Part shown: in pieces, positions 8,492 through 18,200 of the stretch
Layout: every line of letters begins with the position of its first letter
Position numbering within the stretch: position 1 is the first letter of the stretch
DNA from: Cyclobacteriaceae bacterium
GTDB taxonomy: Bacteria; Bacteroidota; Bacteroidia; Cytophagales; Cyclobacteriaceae
DNA: 64,000 nucleotides
Reading direction: 5' to 3'
NCBI GenBank assembly: GCA_028285685.1
Contig: JANQOR010000041.1
Span: 310,001 to 374,000 of the forward strand
Made by a program: the position numbers and the translations under genes
Notes under the pieces: generated by a model
The model's database searches: none
The model's input: the letters and a program-made list of their open reading frames with translations, nothing else
Told to the model about the DNA's origin: nothing

Positions 8492-9541
8492 TTAGATCGG
8501 GAGTTTTACCCTAAATTCCTTAGAATTTTCTGTAATCTCAAGCCCTCTTTTGATTGAAAGCGCCAGACGTTTCGACAGGTTTTTCAATCCGATCCCAGTT
8601 GACTTAACAAGCTCGGCCTTAGGCTTTTTGTGATTTTCTACGACAATGAACTGGCTACCTTCATTGTAAAGAAGTATATGCAATGGTTCTGTAGGGGAAA
8701 AGGCGTTGTGCTTCACCGCATTTTCGACTAAGATCTGCAAAGACATTGGCGGAACTTTGACTGTATCATTTCTAAGCTTGATCCGATTTTCAATTACAAT
8801 TCCTTCCTGATGGCGCATTTTTAGTAAGAAATGATAATCATCAAGAAAACTTAACTCCTTTTCAATTGATACTAAATCGTTTTGATCATTTTCTAAGATA
8901 TAGCGGTACATATCAGAAAGTTTGGAAATAAACTTTACTGCTTTAGCTGAATCTTGTTCTACCAAGGAGGTCAGAACACTAAAGCTATTGAATAGAAAAT
9001 GAGGGTTTACCTGGTTCTTAAGTCCTTCAAATTTCGCAGCTATTAACTCCTTCTGAATCAGTTCTTTTTCCCTTGCGGTGTTAACAGCATATTTAATGTA
9101 AAGATGGATGGTATCAGAGGATATAATCAGCAGTGAAAAGACAAATCCCTGAGCGCTATGAATCCAAAATTGAGATATGGAATCTACGTCGGCTAAGGTA
9201 TTCCCGCACGCCTTGGGATACATATCACAACAAGTCGGATGAATGTGGAAATCAAAGAGGTACGAAAAAAATACGACAAAAGGCAGCATTGTAAATGCTG
9301 CCTTGAAAAATACCCTGAAAAAACCGCTGTTCGATTGGAAAGATTCCCTGTTTTTATAATGCTTTATTGAGAATGTTGCTACTTCCCATATGATGAGGAA
9401 AACAGCAATTGTGTAGAGCATGAAAACTAACTCAGTGACATCCCAATCGAAGAACTCTTGCCAATGGTTTTCCTGTGTTAATTTAAAAAACAGGAATACG
9501 AGTATTCCTGACACCACACGAATGCCATATTTCTTTCTCAT
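8492..9541 (-). CDS. LytS-type sensor histidine kinase with Cys/His-rich exposed loop
   Basis: A 349-residue kinase with four membrane segments in residues 1-150, then a coiled linker, a His_kinase (PF06580-type) domain with phosphoacceptor His181 in NQVNPHFLFNS, and an HATPase end with VENAVKHN and GIGLKNL. The loop between segments three and four (about 97-125) holds HIHPTCCDMYPKACGN, which is rich in Cys and His and could bind metal or form disulfides. It sits in one operon between a small secreted protein and the LytTR regulator. Confidence 0.92.
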   Translation of the reverse strand: MRKKYGIRVVSGILVFLFFKLTQENHWQEFFDWDVTELVFMLYTIAVFLIIWEVATFSIKHYKNRESFQSNSGFFRVFFKAAFTMLPFVVFFSYLFDFHIHPTCCDMYPKACGNTLADVDSISQFWIHSAQGFVFSLLIISSDTIHLYIKYAVNTAREKELIQKELIAAKFEGLKNQVNPHFLFNSFSVLTSLVEQDSAKAVKFISKLSDMYRYILENDQNDLVSIEKELSFLDDYHFLLKMRHQEGIVIENRIKLRNDTVKVPPMSLQILVENAVKHNAFSPTEPLHILLYNEGSQFIVVENHKKPKAELVKSTGIGLKNLSKRLALSIKRGLEITENSKEFRVKLPI

Positions 9542-9949
9542 CTAGTTGTTCTTCGAAACCACCTCTCCTGCATTTACAGCTATCGAAATGGTGGCTCCAG
9601 TCACTTTCTGCACACTCCTACTCCTGCTTGCCACTGTGTAAAAGTACTTCCCATTCTCTACACCAGCCGAGTTGATAGTTGCGATAAAATGATTAGAATC
9701 ATTGGGGTCGGCTTCAATCGAAATTTCCAGGTTACTGGCTCCAATGAACTTCGGAGTATCAAATTTGGCTTTTTTCGCCTTTTTACTCCTCACCACCCAG
9801 ATATCTACTTTCTTTTCAGTGGCCATATTCATTTCAACAATGTTTGAAGAGAGGTGGATTTTAGCACCGTCTTTGGGCGGATCAAATTGCTGTGCAAAGC
9901 CAATTCTTGATGCTACACCAAGGACTGCAAGTAATAACAACTTTTTCAT
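9542..9949 (-). CDS. small secreted protein in the LytS/LytTR operon
   Basis: A 135-residue protein with a signal peptide ending GFAQQ and no lipobox. The mature part is beta-rich and Lys-rich (VRSKKAKKAKF), with a repeated pattern of short strands that suggests a single immunoglobulin-like sandwich. I do not recognise the family. Its stop codon is directly next to the ATG of the sensor kinase, so it is the first gene of the operon and could be a ligand, inhibitor or accessory sensor for that kinase. This role is inferred only from position. Confidence 0.6.
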   Translation of the reverse strand: MKKLLLLAVLGVASRIGFAQQFDPPKDGAKIHLSSNIVEMNMATEKKVDIWVVRSKKAKKAKFDTPKFIGASNLEISIEADPNDSNHFIATINSAGVENGKYFYTVASRSRSVQKVTGATISIAVNAGEVVSKNN

Positions 9950-9953
9950 AATG

Positions 9954-9979
9954 GTCTCATTTTAGTTATCTAATGAGAC
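9954..9979. promoter_or_regulatory. 8-bp inverted repeat upstream of the sensor operon
   Basis: GTCTCATT (9954-9961) is repeated inverted as AATGAGAC (9972-9979) around a 10-base loop, ending five bases before the start codon of the small secreted protein. It could be an operator or a leader hairpin that covers the ribosome site. No direct evidence for either. Confidence 0.4.
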
Positions 9980-10064
9980 GCTCGTTAATCCACAAAGTCT
10001 GGTGAAAGGTAGTAGAACGTTCTATGAAAGCGGTGACCCGTAGAATTGGTGGCTTGAATCGTAT

Positions 10065-10460
10065 TTACTTTTCAATGGCTTCACCTCGCTTCTGCCAGTC
10101 GCTAAATCCACCCGTGTAGTTGTAAACTGTTTCGAAACCTAGTTGTTCCATGATTTTCATTGCCCCTGTACTTCTTCCTCCTGCCGCACAATATACTGCC
10201 ACAGGTTTGTCTTTATCTAGTCTTGATAGTTGTTCAGCAAAATCAACATCACGGTAATTGATCAATTTGGCACCTGTAATTCGTCCACGTTCATATTCCC
10301 CAGGTGTTCTAACATCGATAAGCACTACGTCTCCTTGTATTAGCCTCTTCAGTTCCTCTGCATCAACCATTTTGCCGGGCGTCTGACCTTTCGACCCGCA
10401 ACTCATCACAAGGAAAAACAGTATAAATACGGTAAGAGAGGTGCTTTTCGTCATTCTCAT
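10065..10460 (-). CDS. rhodanese-domain lipoprotein
   Basis: A 131-residue single rhodanese domain behind a lipoprotein signal (VMSC, Cys21). The active-site loop is CAAGGRS with Cys91, and the CH2A-like motif VVLIDVRTPGEYERGRI is present. Periplasmic rhodaneses of this PspE-like kind carry persulfide sulfur, but the physiological acceptor is not known. Single-gene unit; a second in-frame ATG lies two codons in. Confidence 0.88.
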   Translation of the reverse strand: MRMTKSTSLTVFILFFLVMSCGSKGQTPGKMVDAEELKRLIQGDVVLIDVRTPGEYERGRITGAKLINYRDVDFAEQLSRLDKDKPVAVYCAAGGRSTGAMKIMEQLGFETVYNYTGGFSDWQKRGEAIEK

Positions 10461-10581
10461 CCAAAGACCATTTTAGCGATTTGGTCGTTAATTTACCAAC
10501 GATTGCCGAAAAACACGCTTCGGGGGCTTTTTTTAACCCAAACGGTCCCATTTTTGAGTCAACCAGCTAATTAGTACGAGT

Positions 10582-11115
10582 ATGAGATTCACTTTCATTC
10601 TACTTGTTTTACTGATCACGTTTAGTGTCCATTCACAAGACGAAGGTCGATTGGATGACAAGATCGACGAGGTGACCTACGACTGGGACCTTGAGGCTGA
10701 CAAGCTAGCTACGTATGAAGGGCTCTTGTATGTTTGTGGTAACCAGGAGTATAGAGCAAGAATCATCCAGCTGCTGAATGATATACACCATTTAGATAGT
10801 GTCCTATATGATGTTTTATTGAAGGTCTCAAGGACCAATTCTGACAAGGAAGTGAAGAGAACACTCAAAGACATTAAGAAGTTTGAAGAGGAGTATGATA
10901 CGAAATCATTTATTCATTTCATGAACTCTGAGTGTAAGGCAGCCAAGGAAATTGAAAGGAATGCAGAAGATACAAGGAATGAAGTCGGCATAACTTCCTA
11001 CTCAGGTCAAGTCTATATCCTGGAAACGGAGCTTTTTAAATATGTGAAACATGTCACACAGCGTGTAGACAAGATCAGACTTCATGTTCATCACCTTAGT
11101 TCACACTATGAGTGA
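10582..11115 (+). CDS. secreted helical protein of unknown function
   Basis: A 177-residue protein with a clear signal peptide (cleavage after VHSQ). The mature chain is acidic, strongly helical and contains two cysteines about 60 residues apart that could form a disulfide in the periplasm. Heptad-like spacing suggests a helical bundle. I recognise no family. It overlaps the convergent msrA by 10 bases. Confidence 0.55.
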   Translation: MRFTFILLVLLITFSVHSQDEGRLDDKIDEVTYDWDLEADKLATYEGLLYVCGNQEYRARIIQLLNDIHHLDSVLYDVLLKVSRTNSDKEVKRTLKDIKKFEEEYDTKSFIHFMNSECKAAKEIERNAEDTRNEVGITSYSGQVYILETELFKYVKHVTQRVDKIRLHVHHLSSHYE

Positions 11116-11645
11116 TCTTTCAACTTGGAAGAAAAAACCTCTTTAAACTTCTTAACTTTTGGTGCTACAACAAATGAGCAATAAGGCTGGCTTCCATTCC
11201 TATTGAAGTAATCTTCGTGATAGTTTTCTGCAGGATAGAAATTTTCCAGCGGAGAGATTTCTGTCATAATCGGGTCAGACCATATCTTTTCATCTTCCAA
11301 CGTTCGCAAATATGACTCAGCTAATTTCCTCTGATCATCTGTGTGATAGAAAATGACTGACCGGTACTGTGTCCCCACATCATTACCTTGTCTATTCAAA
11401 GTCGTAGGATCGTGCGTATTCCAAAACACTTCAAGAAGCTCTTCATACGAAATGATTTGCTCATCATATTCTACCTGGATGACTTCCGCATGTCCCGTCG
11501 TTCCAGTGCATACAGCCTCGTAGGTCGGATTTTCTACAGTCCCACCTGAATAGCCGGATTTGACGGAATTAACGCCCTTAAGTCGTTGAAAAACCGCCTC
11601 GGAACACCAAAAACATCCAGAGCCAAAAGTTGCTTTCTCTTTCAT
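11106..11645 (-). CDS. msrA: peptide-methionine (S)-S-oxide reductase
   Basis: A 179-residue MsrA that repairs methionine-S-sulfoxide. The catalytic motif GSGCFWCSE places the nucleophilic Cys at residue 11, and GYSGG, VQVEYDE-like and YHTDDQ segments complete the family pattern. There is no signal peptide, so it acts in the cytoplasm. No MsrB domain or neighbour is present. Confidence 0.96.
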   Translation of the reverse strand: MKEKATFGSGCFWCSEAVFQRLKGVNSVKSGYSGGTVENPTYEAVCTGTTGHAEVIQVEYDEQIISYEELLEVFWNTHDPTTLNRQGNDVGTQYRSVIFYHTDDQRKLAESYLRTLEDEKIWSDPIMTEISPLENFYPAENYHEDYFNRNGSQPYCSFVVAPKVKKFKEVFSSKLKDHS

Positions 11646-11738
11646 TCATCAATTTTAGATCTTTTTAAACTGATCTATCATGTGTTTAGTTCAAATTTGT
11701 TCATTCAGTCTTAATTGTTAAATTCCACCCTCCCAACT

Positions 11739-12956
11739 ATGGAATACTATATCATTATCGCCGCCTCCCTGATCATTATTCTCTCCTACATGTTCAACAG
11801 GCTGGCTGATAGGTCGAATATTCCAGCAGTGCTTCTGCTGATCGTGCTGGGTATCCTCGGAAGGGAATTGATTGGATTTGCCGGAATCGAAAAGTCAGCA
11901 ATACTTAAAACCTTCACGGATATAAAGCTCCTTGAGGTGCTTGGCACATTAGGACTTATTCTAATCGTTTTGGAAGCAGCTTTGGAACTTAAAATAGAGA
12001 AAGCCAAGCTCGGGCTCATTTCCAAATCCTTCTTTATCGCTTTGATGGGACTCCTCCTCTGTATGTTCACCATAGGTGGACTACTCTACTTCTCATTTGA
12101 AATGACCTGGATCACTGCTCTTATTTACGCCACTCCCCTCTCAATTATTAGCAGCGCTATCGTCATCCCTTCTGTTTCAAATCTAGGAGAAGAAAAAGAA
12201 GAGTTTCACATCTACGAAAGCACCTTTTCAGATATACTAGGAATTATGGCTTTCTACTTTCTTATTAGTTTGGGAGAATCTTCGAATGGTGCCCTTGCCA
12301 TCGGAGACTTTTCTCTGAGCTTAATCATCACCATCGCTACTTCCATTATACTTTCATACGCGCTTATCTATGTGTTTCAAAGCCTCGAAACCAAGATCAA
12401 GCTATTCCTAATGATTGCAGTGCTCTTCCTATTGTTTAGCGTAGGCAAATTGATGCACCTCTCCTCGCTACTAGTTATTCTCATTTTTGGAGTCGTTCTC
12501 AACAACAATAAAATCTTTTTCTCGGGCCCTCTAAAAAAGTATATCAAACCAATCGCGCTCGAGAATATCAAGGAAACATTCCTCATGATAACAATAGAAT
12601 CAGCATTCGTTATCCGAACTTTCTTTTTTGTGATCTTTGGCTTTTCGATTGCGCTTTCTACACTTTTTGACTTAAAAGTGGCATTGGTCAGCTTGATCAC
12701 GCTTTTGCTTATCTACTCTACTCGCTTTATATCGCTCTTTGCATTTTATAGAAAAGAAATGCGACAGACAATATCAATAGCACCAAGGGGGTTAATTACT
12801 CTGTTGCTTTTTTACTCAATACCAGAAAATTTCCAACAAGGAAGTTTTAACTCTGGGATATTGCTCTTCATAATCATTATATCCAGCCTGGCAATGACAT
12901 TCGGGTTGATAAAGAATACACAAAAAAAGGAGGAAGAAATTTTGGAAGTTGAATAA
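11739..12956 (+). CDS. cation:proton antiporter (CPA family)
   Basis: A 405-residue membrane protein with about 12 hydrophobic segments. The start (RLADRSNIPAVLLLIVLGIL), the EAALEL segment and the unwound-helix region ATPLSIISSAIV are typical of CPA1/CPA2 Na+/H+ exchangers such as NhaP. There is no C-terminal TrkA domain. It would exchange monovalent cations for protons across the inner membrane. I choose the ATG at 11739 over a TTG eight codons upstream. Confidence 0.85.
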   Translation: MEYYIIIAASLIIILSYMFNRLADRSNIPAVLLLIVLGILGRELIGFAGIEKSAILKTFTDIKLLEVLGTLGLILIVLEAALELKIEKAKLGLISKSFFIALMGLLLCMFTIGGLLYFSFEMTWITALIYATPLSIISSAIVIPSVSNLGEEKEEFHIYESTFSDILGIMAFYFLISLGESSNGALAIGDFSLSLIITIATSIILSYALIYVFQSLETKIKLFLMIAVLFLLFSVGKLMHLSSLLVILIFGVVLNNNKIFFSGPLKKYIKPIALENIKETFLMITIESAFVIRTFFFVIFGFSIALSTLFDLKVALVSLITLLLIYSTRFISLFAFYRKEMRQTISIAPRGLITLLLFYSIPENFQQGSFNSGILLFIIIISSLAMTFGLIKNTQKKEEEILEVE

Positions 12957-12979
12957 CTTAGTGTACCTAATTATATTCT

Positions 12980-13441
12980 ATGAACAATCTGAATACGCTC
13001 GCCAGCCAGGGAAAAATTAATGAAGATGCCAATGTCAAGGATCAGCATTCAATTATTATAAATGCACCTGTGGACACGGTTTGGTCCATTCTTTCCAACA
13101 TGGAATCGTGGCCTCAGTGGAATGACAAAATAAAGAACGTTCAAGTTGAGGGTGAAGTGGCACCAGGAACGAATTTTAGCTGGTCTTTTGATGGAACTAA
13201 ATTCAACTCTCAAATACAGTCTGCCAACTCAAAGGACACGCTCGCATGGACTGGAAAATCCGGCCTGTCGAAAAGCGTCTATGTCTGGCAACTAGAGGAT
13301 GACGAGAATCAGACGATAGCAACATTAGGCACCTCGCTTCAGGGGACATTCACCATCCTGTTCAATAAACATCAAAAGGTTTACAAGGAAATCCATTATT
13401 GGTTAGAAGCACTCAAGAAACAGGCAGAAAGCCAAGTATAA
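12980..13441 (+). CDS. SRPBCC (START-like) family protein
   Basis: A 153-residue protein with the polyketide-cyclase/START-like fold signature: an opening strand SIIINAPVDTVWSIL followed by MESWPQWNDKIKNVQVEG. Members bind hydrophobic ligands in a deep pocket; the ligand here is unknown. It follows the antiporter by 23 bases and may be co-transcribed. Confidence 0.8.
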   Translation: MNNLNTLASQGKINEDANVKDQHSIIINAPVDTVWSILSNMESWPQWNDKIKNVQVEGEVAPGTNFSWSFDGTKFNSQIQSANSKDTLAWTGKSGLSKSVYVWQLEDDENQTIATLGTSLQGTFTILFNKHQKVYKEIHYWLEALKKQAESQV

Positions 13442-13444
13442 GCG

Positions 13445-14650
13445 CTACGGTTTTTTGGTTAATTGCACTCCAAGCCTGAACACCCAAGGTCTGCTATTCA
13501 GGTTGTTGTTCAAGTAGTTAAAATCATACATGACCAAGGATGTCATTCGCACTGGCCCGATCTTAAATTCACGACCAATCCCTAGTAAATTGGCTCTTTC
13601 CCATTGAGCTGGTTTTGAGTTTTCTCCGTTGATTATGGAGCGGTTTACCTGGAATTGTGACTCTCCCCACGCGTAAAACTGTTTTAGAATATCGTAGCGC
13701 ATGAAGAAGCTAAACCCATGAGCATCACCGGTAAGCGACGTTGAATCCTTCTGATTGAATTGTTCTCTTACAATCAAACCAGCTCCTGCCAACCACTTTT
13801 TATTAATCCAGTAGCCTAACTGGAGGTTAATGTCCATAATCAACGGATCAGTCGATGTGGCATTCAATTTTCCACCAACGTACAATCGTTTTTTAAAGGG
13901 CAGATCTTCCAATGAATTTCGCTTCCGCCCTTCTTCTGGAAATCGTGTATCGGGCAAGCTGGAATATTTGTTTTTCAATTTTGAAATATCTGCCTGCACT
14001 TTCTGGAATTGTTCGGGATCGATCTTCTTAAACAAGTCCCTCGCCATTTCAGGTTTTACCAAGTTAGGATTTGGCTTGGTCGGTTTTTTCAAACTAGGTC
14101 CAGAAATACCAAGTCCTCCTTCAGCAGGATTCGATGGAAGTCCCCCCGCAGAAGGATTCGATGGGAGCCCACCCAAAGGATCTTCGCCTGGCTGACCAAG
14201 TTCATCTGGCAGATACCCTTTTGCTTGATTTTCCAAGAGAGCCTCAGCGTTGTAGTCCGAACCTCGTACCTCCACCTGAGCCAAGGAGTCCAAATTGACA
14301 GGATTCAGTACTATCTCACGATATTCAACCGGGAGATCTCCTAAAACTTCCTCCGAGATGGCAAGTGAATCTTCTCTGGTCCAAACTGGAAGAGCAATCG
14401 AATCCTGGGCAAGTTCCTTAAGGCGTCGCTTCTTGAGTTTTTCGTAGTTGGCTTCGTATTTCTTTAGTGCTTTTCGGCGTTCCTTGATCTGCTTAGCCTG
14501 CGCCTTTCGAACCTCGGCCTGTCTTTTCGCTTCCTTTGCTGCATTAATTGCATTAGCATGCTTACCTGTTGGTGTAGCGCCCACTTCCACCTGCGCCCGA
14601 AGGACAATACTTAGTCCTAGAATACATATAAGCAATAGTCCTTTTTTCAT
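13445..14650 (-). CDS. exported coiled-coil protein with C-terminal barrel-like domain
   Basis: A 401-residue exported protein of unknown function. A signal peptide (to about residue 19, RAQ) is followed by a very basic, Ala/Lys/Arg-rich helix of about 60 residues likely to form a coiled coil, then a Gly/Pro-rich linker with GGLPSNP repeated, then a C-terminal region from about 240 with alternating amphipathic strands (LYVGGKLNATS, INLQLGYWINKKW) ending in VQLTKKP. The layout resembles the barrel protein at 4636-6384 (basic linker plus barrel), though without obvious sequence identity. Confidence 0.6.
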   Translation of the reverse strand: MKKGLLLICILGLSIVLRAQVEVGATPTGKHANAINAAKEAKRQAEVRKAQAKQIKERRKALKKYEANYEKLKKRRLKELAQDSIALPVWTREDSLAISEEVLGDLPVEYREIVLNPVNLDSLAQVEVRGSDYNAEALLENQAKGYLPDELGQPGEDPLGGLPSNPSAGGLPSNPAEGGLGISGPSLKKPTKPNPNLVKPEMARDLFKKIDPEQFQKVQADISKLKNKYSSLPDTRFPEEGRKRNSLEDLPFKKRLYVGGKLNATSTDPLIMDINLQLGYWINKKWLAGAGLIVREQFNQKDSTSLTGDAHGFSFFMRYDILKQFYAWGESQFQVNRSIINGENSKPAQWERANLLGIGREFKIGPVRMTSLVMYDFNYLNNNLNSRPWVFRLGVQLTKKP

Positions 14651-14859
14651 TCAACTCAAATTTACACTATCGATAATGGTTAATTGTCTAAGGTTAAAAT
14701 TTGTTACTGTGAGGCAGTCAATACTTTGTCACTTCCTAAGTGCCGATTGCCTGCTAGTCATTTTGCTTATGAAAGTTTATAGGATTTTATTAATAAAAAG
14801 TGAATGCTTTATGAAGTAGATTATTGTTCCATTAATTAAACATTTTAACACTAGCAGCT

Positions 14860-15015
14860 ATGATTAATCTGTTTAAAACGTTCGCAAAAGCAAGCAGCGG
14901 TCTCAAACTTCAAAAATCTGAATTTAACGAAAACTGGATGGTAAAAAAGGGTTACCGCACACTCTACATTGGTACGAAGGAAAAATGTGAAGCCTACCTG
15001 GAGACAGGTTTTTGA
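14860..15015 (+). CDS. 51-residue small protein
   Basis: A short reading frame coding a basic protein that starts MINLFKTFAKAS and contains WMVKKGYRTLYIGTKEKCEAY near residues 26-46. The mixed amphipathic composition and balanced codon use look like a real protein rather than chance. It occupies the otherwise empty interval before the large T9SS gene. No membrane segment or known domain. A weak inverted repeat (AAAGCA/TGCTTT, about 15045-15064) follows and may act as a terminator. Confidence 0.55.
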   Translation: MINLFKTFAKASSGLKLQKSEFNENWMVKKGYRTLYIGTKEKCEAYLETGF

Positions 15016-15212
15016 CGAATCTAAAAAGAGCGAAAGTTACGTTAAAAAAGCACTGCAATCTGCTTTAATATCAAGATGATAACCAGTTGATTTTCAAAAT
15101 CTTTACAGGTTCAAAAGCCTTGTACAGCTACGAAATCAAGGTGTTTATCGTAAAATGTTGAAAAAGTACAAGTTTTGCTATAATATGTGCAAATTACTAC
15201 TAGGCACACCCA

Positions 15213-18200
15213 ATGAACTCAGAAATAGAAAGTGGTCAGAGGATTTGGATTTTTCTCCTGATCAGCATTTTTTCATTAGCTCTTGCCTTACCATCCTATA
15301 GCCAGGTCAGTTCGTTTCCATACTCTGAAGATTTCGAAAGTGACCTTGGATCATGGTCGCAAGGCTCAGGAGATGACATAGACTGGACTCGTGATTCAGG
15401 CGGCACGCCATCATCTTCAACCGGTCCATCAGCAGGGTCCGGAAGCACCTGGTATTTGTTTATCGAAGCATCGTCACCTAACCATCCCAGCAAACGGGCT
15501 CACCTTGAAAACACATTCGACTTTACCGGCGAATTTGACCCAACACTCACATTTGACTATCACATGTACGGGACCAATCAAGGCACATTGTACGTGGATG
15601 TAAACGACGGAGCGTGGAATAACGGAGTTTGGAGCATTACCGGGCAGCAGCAAACGAGCAACGGAGCAGCTTATACCACCGCCTACGTTGATTTATCGGC
15701 TTATGAGAATAGAAGCAACATCATCATTCGTTTTCGTGGGGTTACAGGCGACGATTCGAAAAGTGATATGGCCATTGATAACATTGCTGTCTGCACCGTG
15801 GATCCCGGAACTGCGACCATCTCCTCCAACATGATGTGTTCCTCCGGGACTGTAGATTTATCATTGTCCGGACACGATTCAGGTGGGACCATTCAATGGC
15901 AAGAATCCACTGACAATGTAACATTCAGTGATATCTCAGGGGCAACCTCCGCAGATCATACCACTGCTTCCTTATCTACAGGTAGCAATTACTATTTCCG
16001 CGCAGAAGTGACCAACGGCTGTGCTAACTATTCAAATACGGTTTCAGTCGTCGTGGAAAGTGGGAACGGAACTATCAGCACATTCCCTTATTCACAAGAT
16101 TTTGACACCAATCAAGGTTCATGGGCCGGAGCATCTGGTGATGACTTTGACTGGACAAGAGACGATTCTGGTACTCCCTCTTCAGGCACAGGGCCGTCTA
16201 CAGGAAATTCCGGTACTTTCTACATGTACACGGAGGCATCAAGTCCGAATAATCCTAATCGGTCCGCATTTCTGGATAATACCTTTGACTTCACCAATTT
16301 AAGTGACCCTGAACTTACCTTCTACTACCATATGTTTGGTTTTGAGCAGGGAACAATGCACGTAGATGTCGGAGCAGATGAAAGTGTATGGAGTATCACT
16401 GGAGCACAGCAAATCAGCAACGAAGACGATTGGAAAAAAGCCACAGTCAACCTTTCAGCGTATGCAGGACGATGTAATGTTACCATACGCTTCCGGGGAG
16501 TAACCGGGCTCGGATCCAAAAGTGACATGGCTATCGATGATGTCGCAGTGAGAGATGCCTGCTTGTCCGTAAATGGAGGCACAGCTTCAGTTTCCGACGA
16601 TGTTCTTTGCGCCGCAGGAACAGTGGATCTTTCGGTAGTGGGTCAAGATGGTGGTGCAACGTTACAGTGGCAACAATCCACAGATAACATTACGTTTACT
16701 GACATCAGTGGTGCTACATCACCTAACGCCACTACTGGTACATTGTCCACTGGAAATACGTACTATTTCCGGGCCGAAGTGACCAATGTATGTGATGCTT
16801 ACTCAGATACCGTTTCAGTCATTGTAAATTCGGGTGGGGGAATCAGTTCATTCCCCTATTCTCAAGACTTTGAATCAGGGCAGACTGGCTGGTCAGGCGC
16901 ATCCGGCGATGATTTTGACTGGACTCGTGATTCAGGAGGGACGCCATCAACAATTACCGGGCCCTCGGCAGGCAATAGTAGTACATGGTATATGTATACA
17001 GAAGCTAGTGGTTCTAATAATCCTTATAAAACCGCATATCTCCAGGGGGATTTTGATTTTACTAGTGAAACCACTCCTATTCTCTCATTTTACTACCACA
17101 TGTACGGGAATGAGATGGGAACCCTTTACGTCGACGCGAATGGAACAGAGGTATTTAGCATCGCTGGCGAACAGCAATCGTTAGACACAGATCCGTGGCG
17201 ACTGGCATCAGTAGACCTTTCAGCATATGGAGGTGAGTGCAACGTGACCATTCGTTTCCGTGGAGTAACTGGAGCGGATTCCAAAAGTGATATGGCTATC
17301 GATGATGTTGCTATATGTACCGTTGCTCCAGGAACAGCCACCATATCTGATGCCGCTCTGTGTGCTGCCGGAACAGTAGATCTTTCAGTTGATGGATATG
17401 ATGGTAGTGCTACTATTCAATGGGAAGAATCTACCGATAACGTCACATTCACCAACATCAGTGGTGCTACTTCCAAGGATCATACAACGAGCACCCTATC
17501 AACCGGTAATACATACTACTTCAGAGCTGCCATTACCAATAGTTGCACAAACTACTCGAATGTCGTTTCTGTTGCGGTTACCAGCGGAGGCGGAGAAAGT
17601 ACATTTCCCTATTCAGAGGGATTTGAGTCTGGTTTTGGTAACTGGACACAGTCTGCAAGTGACGATTTTGATTGGACCAGAACAAATACCAACACACCTT
17701 CAGACGAGACCGGTGCTTCCGGAGCCAATGATGGCAGTTATTTTATTTTCACAGAAGCCTCGGGATCAAACAGCCCAGGTCAAACAGCTTCACTCGAACA
17801 AGAATTTGATTTCACATCCGCTACTGGTCCTATCCTATCTTTTTACTATCACATGTATGGAATTGAAACTGGAACGCTTTACGTGGATGTTAACAATGTC
17901 AATATCTGGAGTCTCACGGGACAACAGCAATCCAGCAACGCCGATGATTGGGAACAGGTTTCCATTGACCTTAGTGATTATGCTGGAGAGTGTAGTGCCA
18001 CTATACGTTTCAGAGTGGTAACTGGGGTAGATTCTAAAGGAGACATTAGTCTTGATGACATTGCTGTCTGCGAAAAACCTGTTACATCGGCGATTACCGG
18101 GAGCACCGACGTTTGTAAGTCAGACACAGGAGAAGCTTACTCGGTGACCAACAATACTGGTAACACTTATACCTGGATTATCGATGGGGGTGTGCAGGCA

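Noticed and set aside
13830-14344. Plus-strand reading frames of 111-121 codons opposite the exported coiled-coil gene
   Set aside because: They are antisense to a gene with signal peptide and clear domains, and their products are Pro/Ser/Arg-rich shadow translations.
15158-15186. Sigma-70-like TTGAAA and TATAAT before the adhesin gene
   Set aside because: The spacer is about 15 bases and Bacteroidota use a different promoter (TTG and TAnnTTTG), so I do not call it a promoter.
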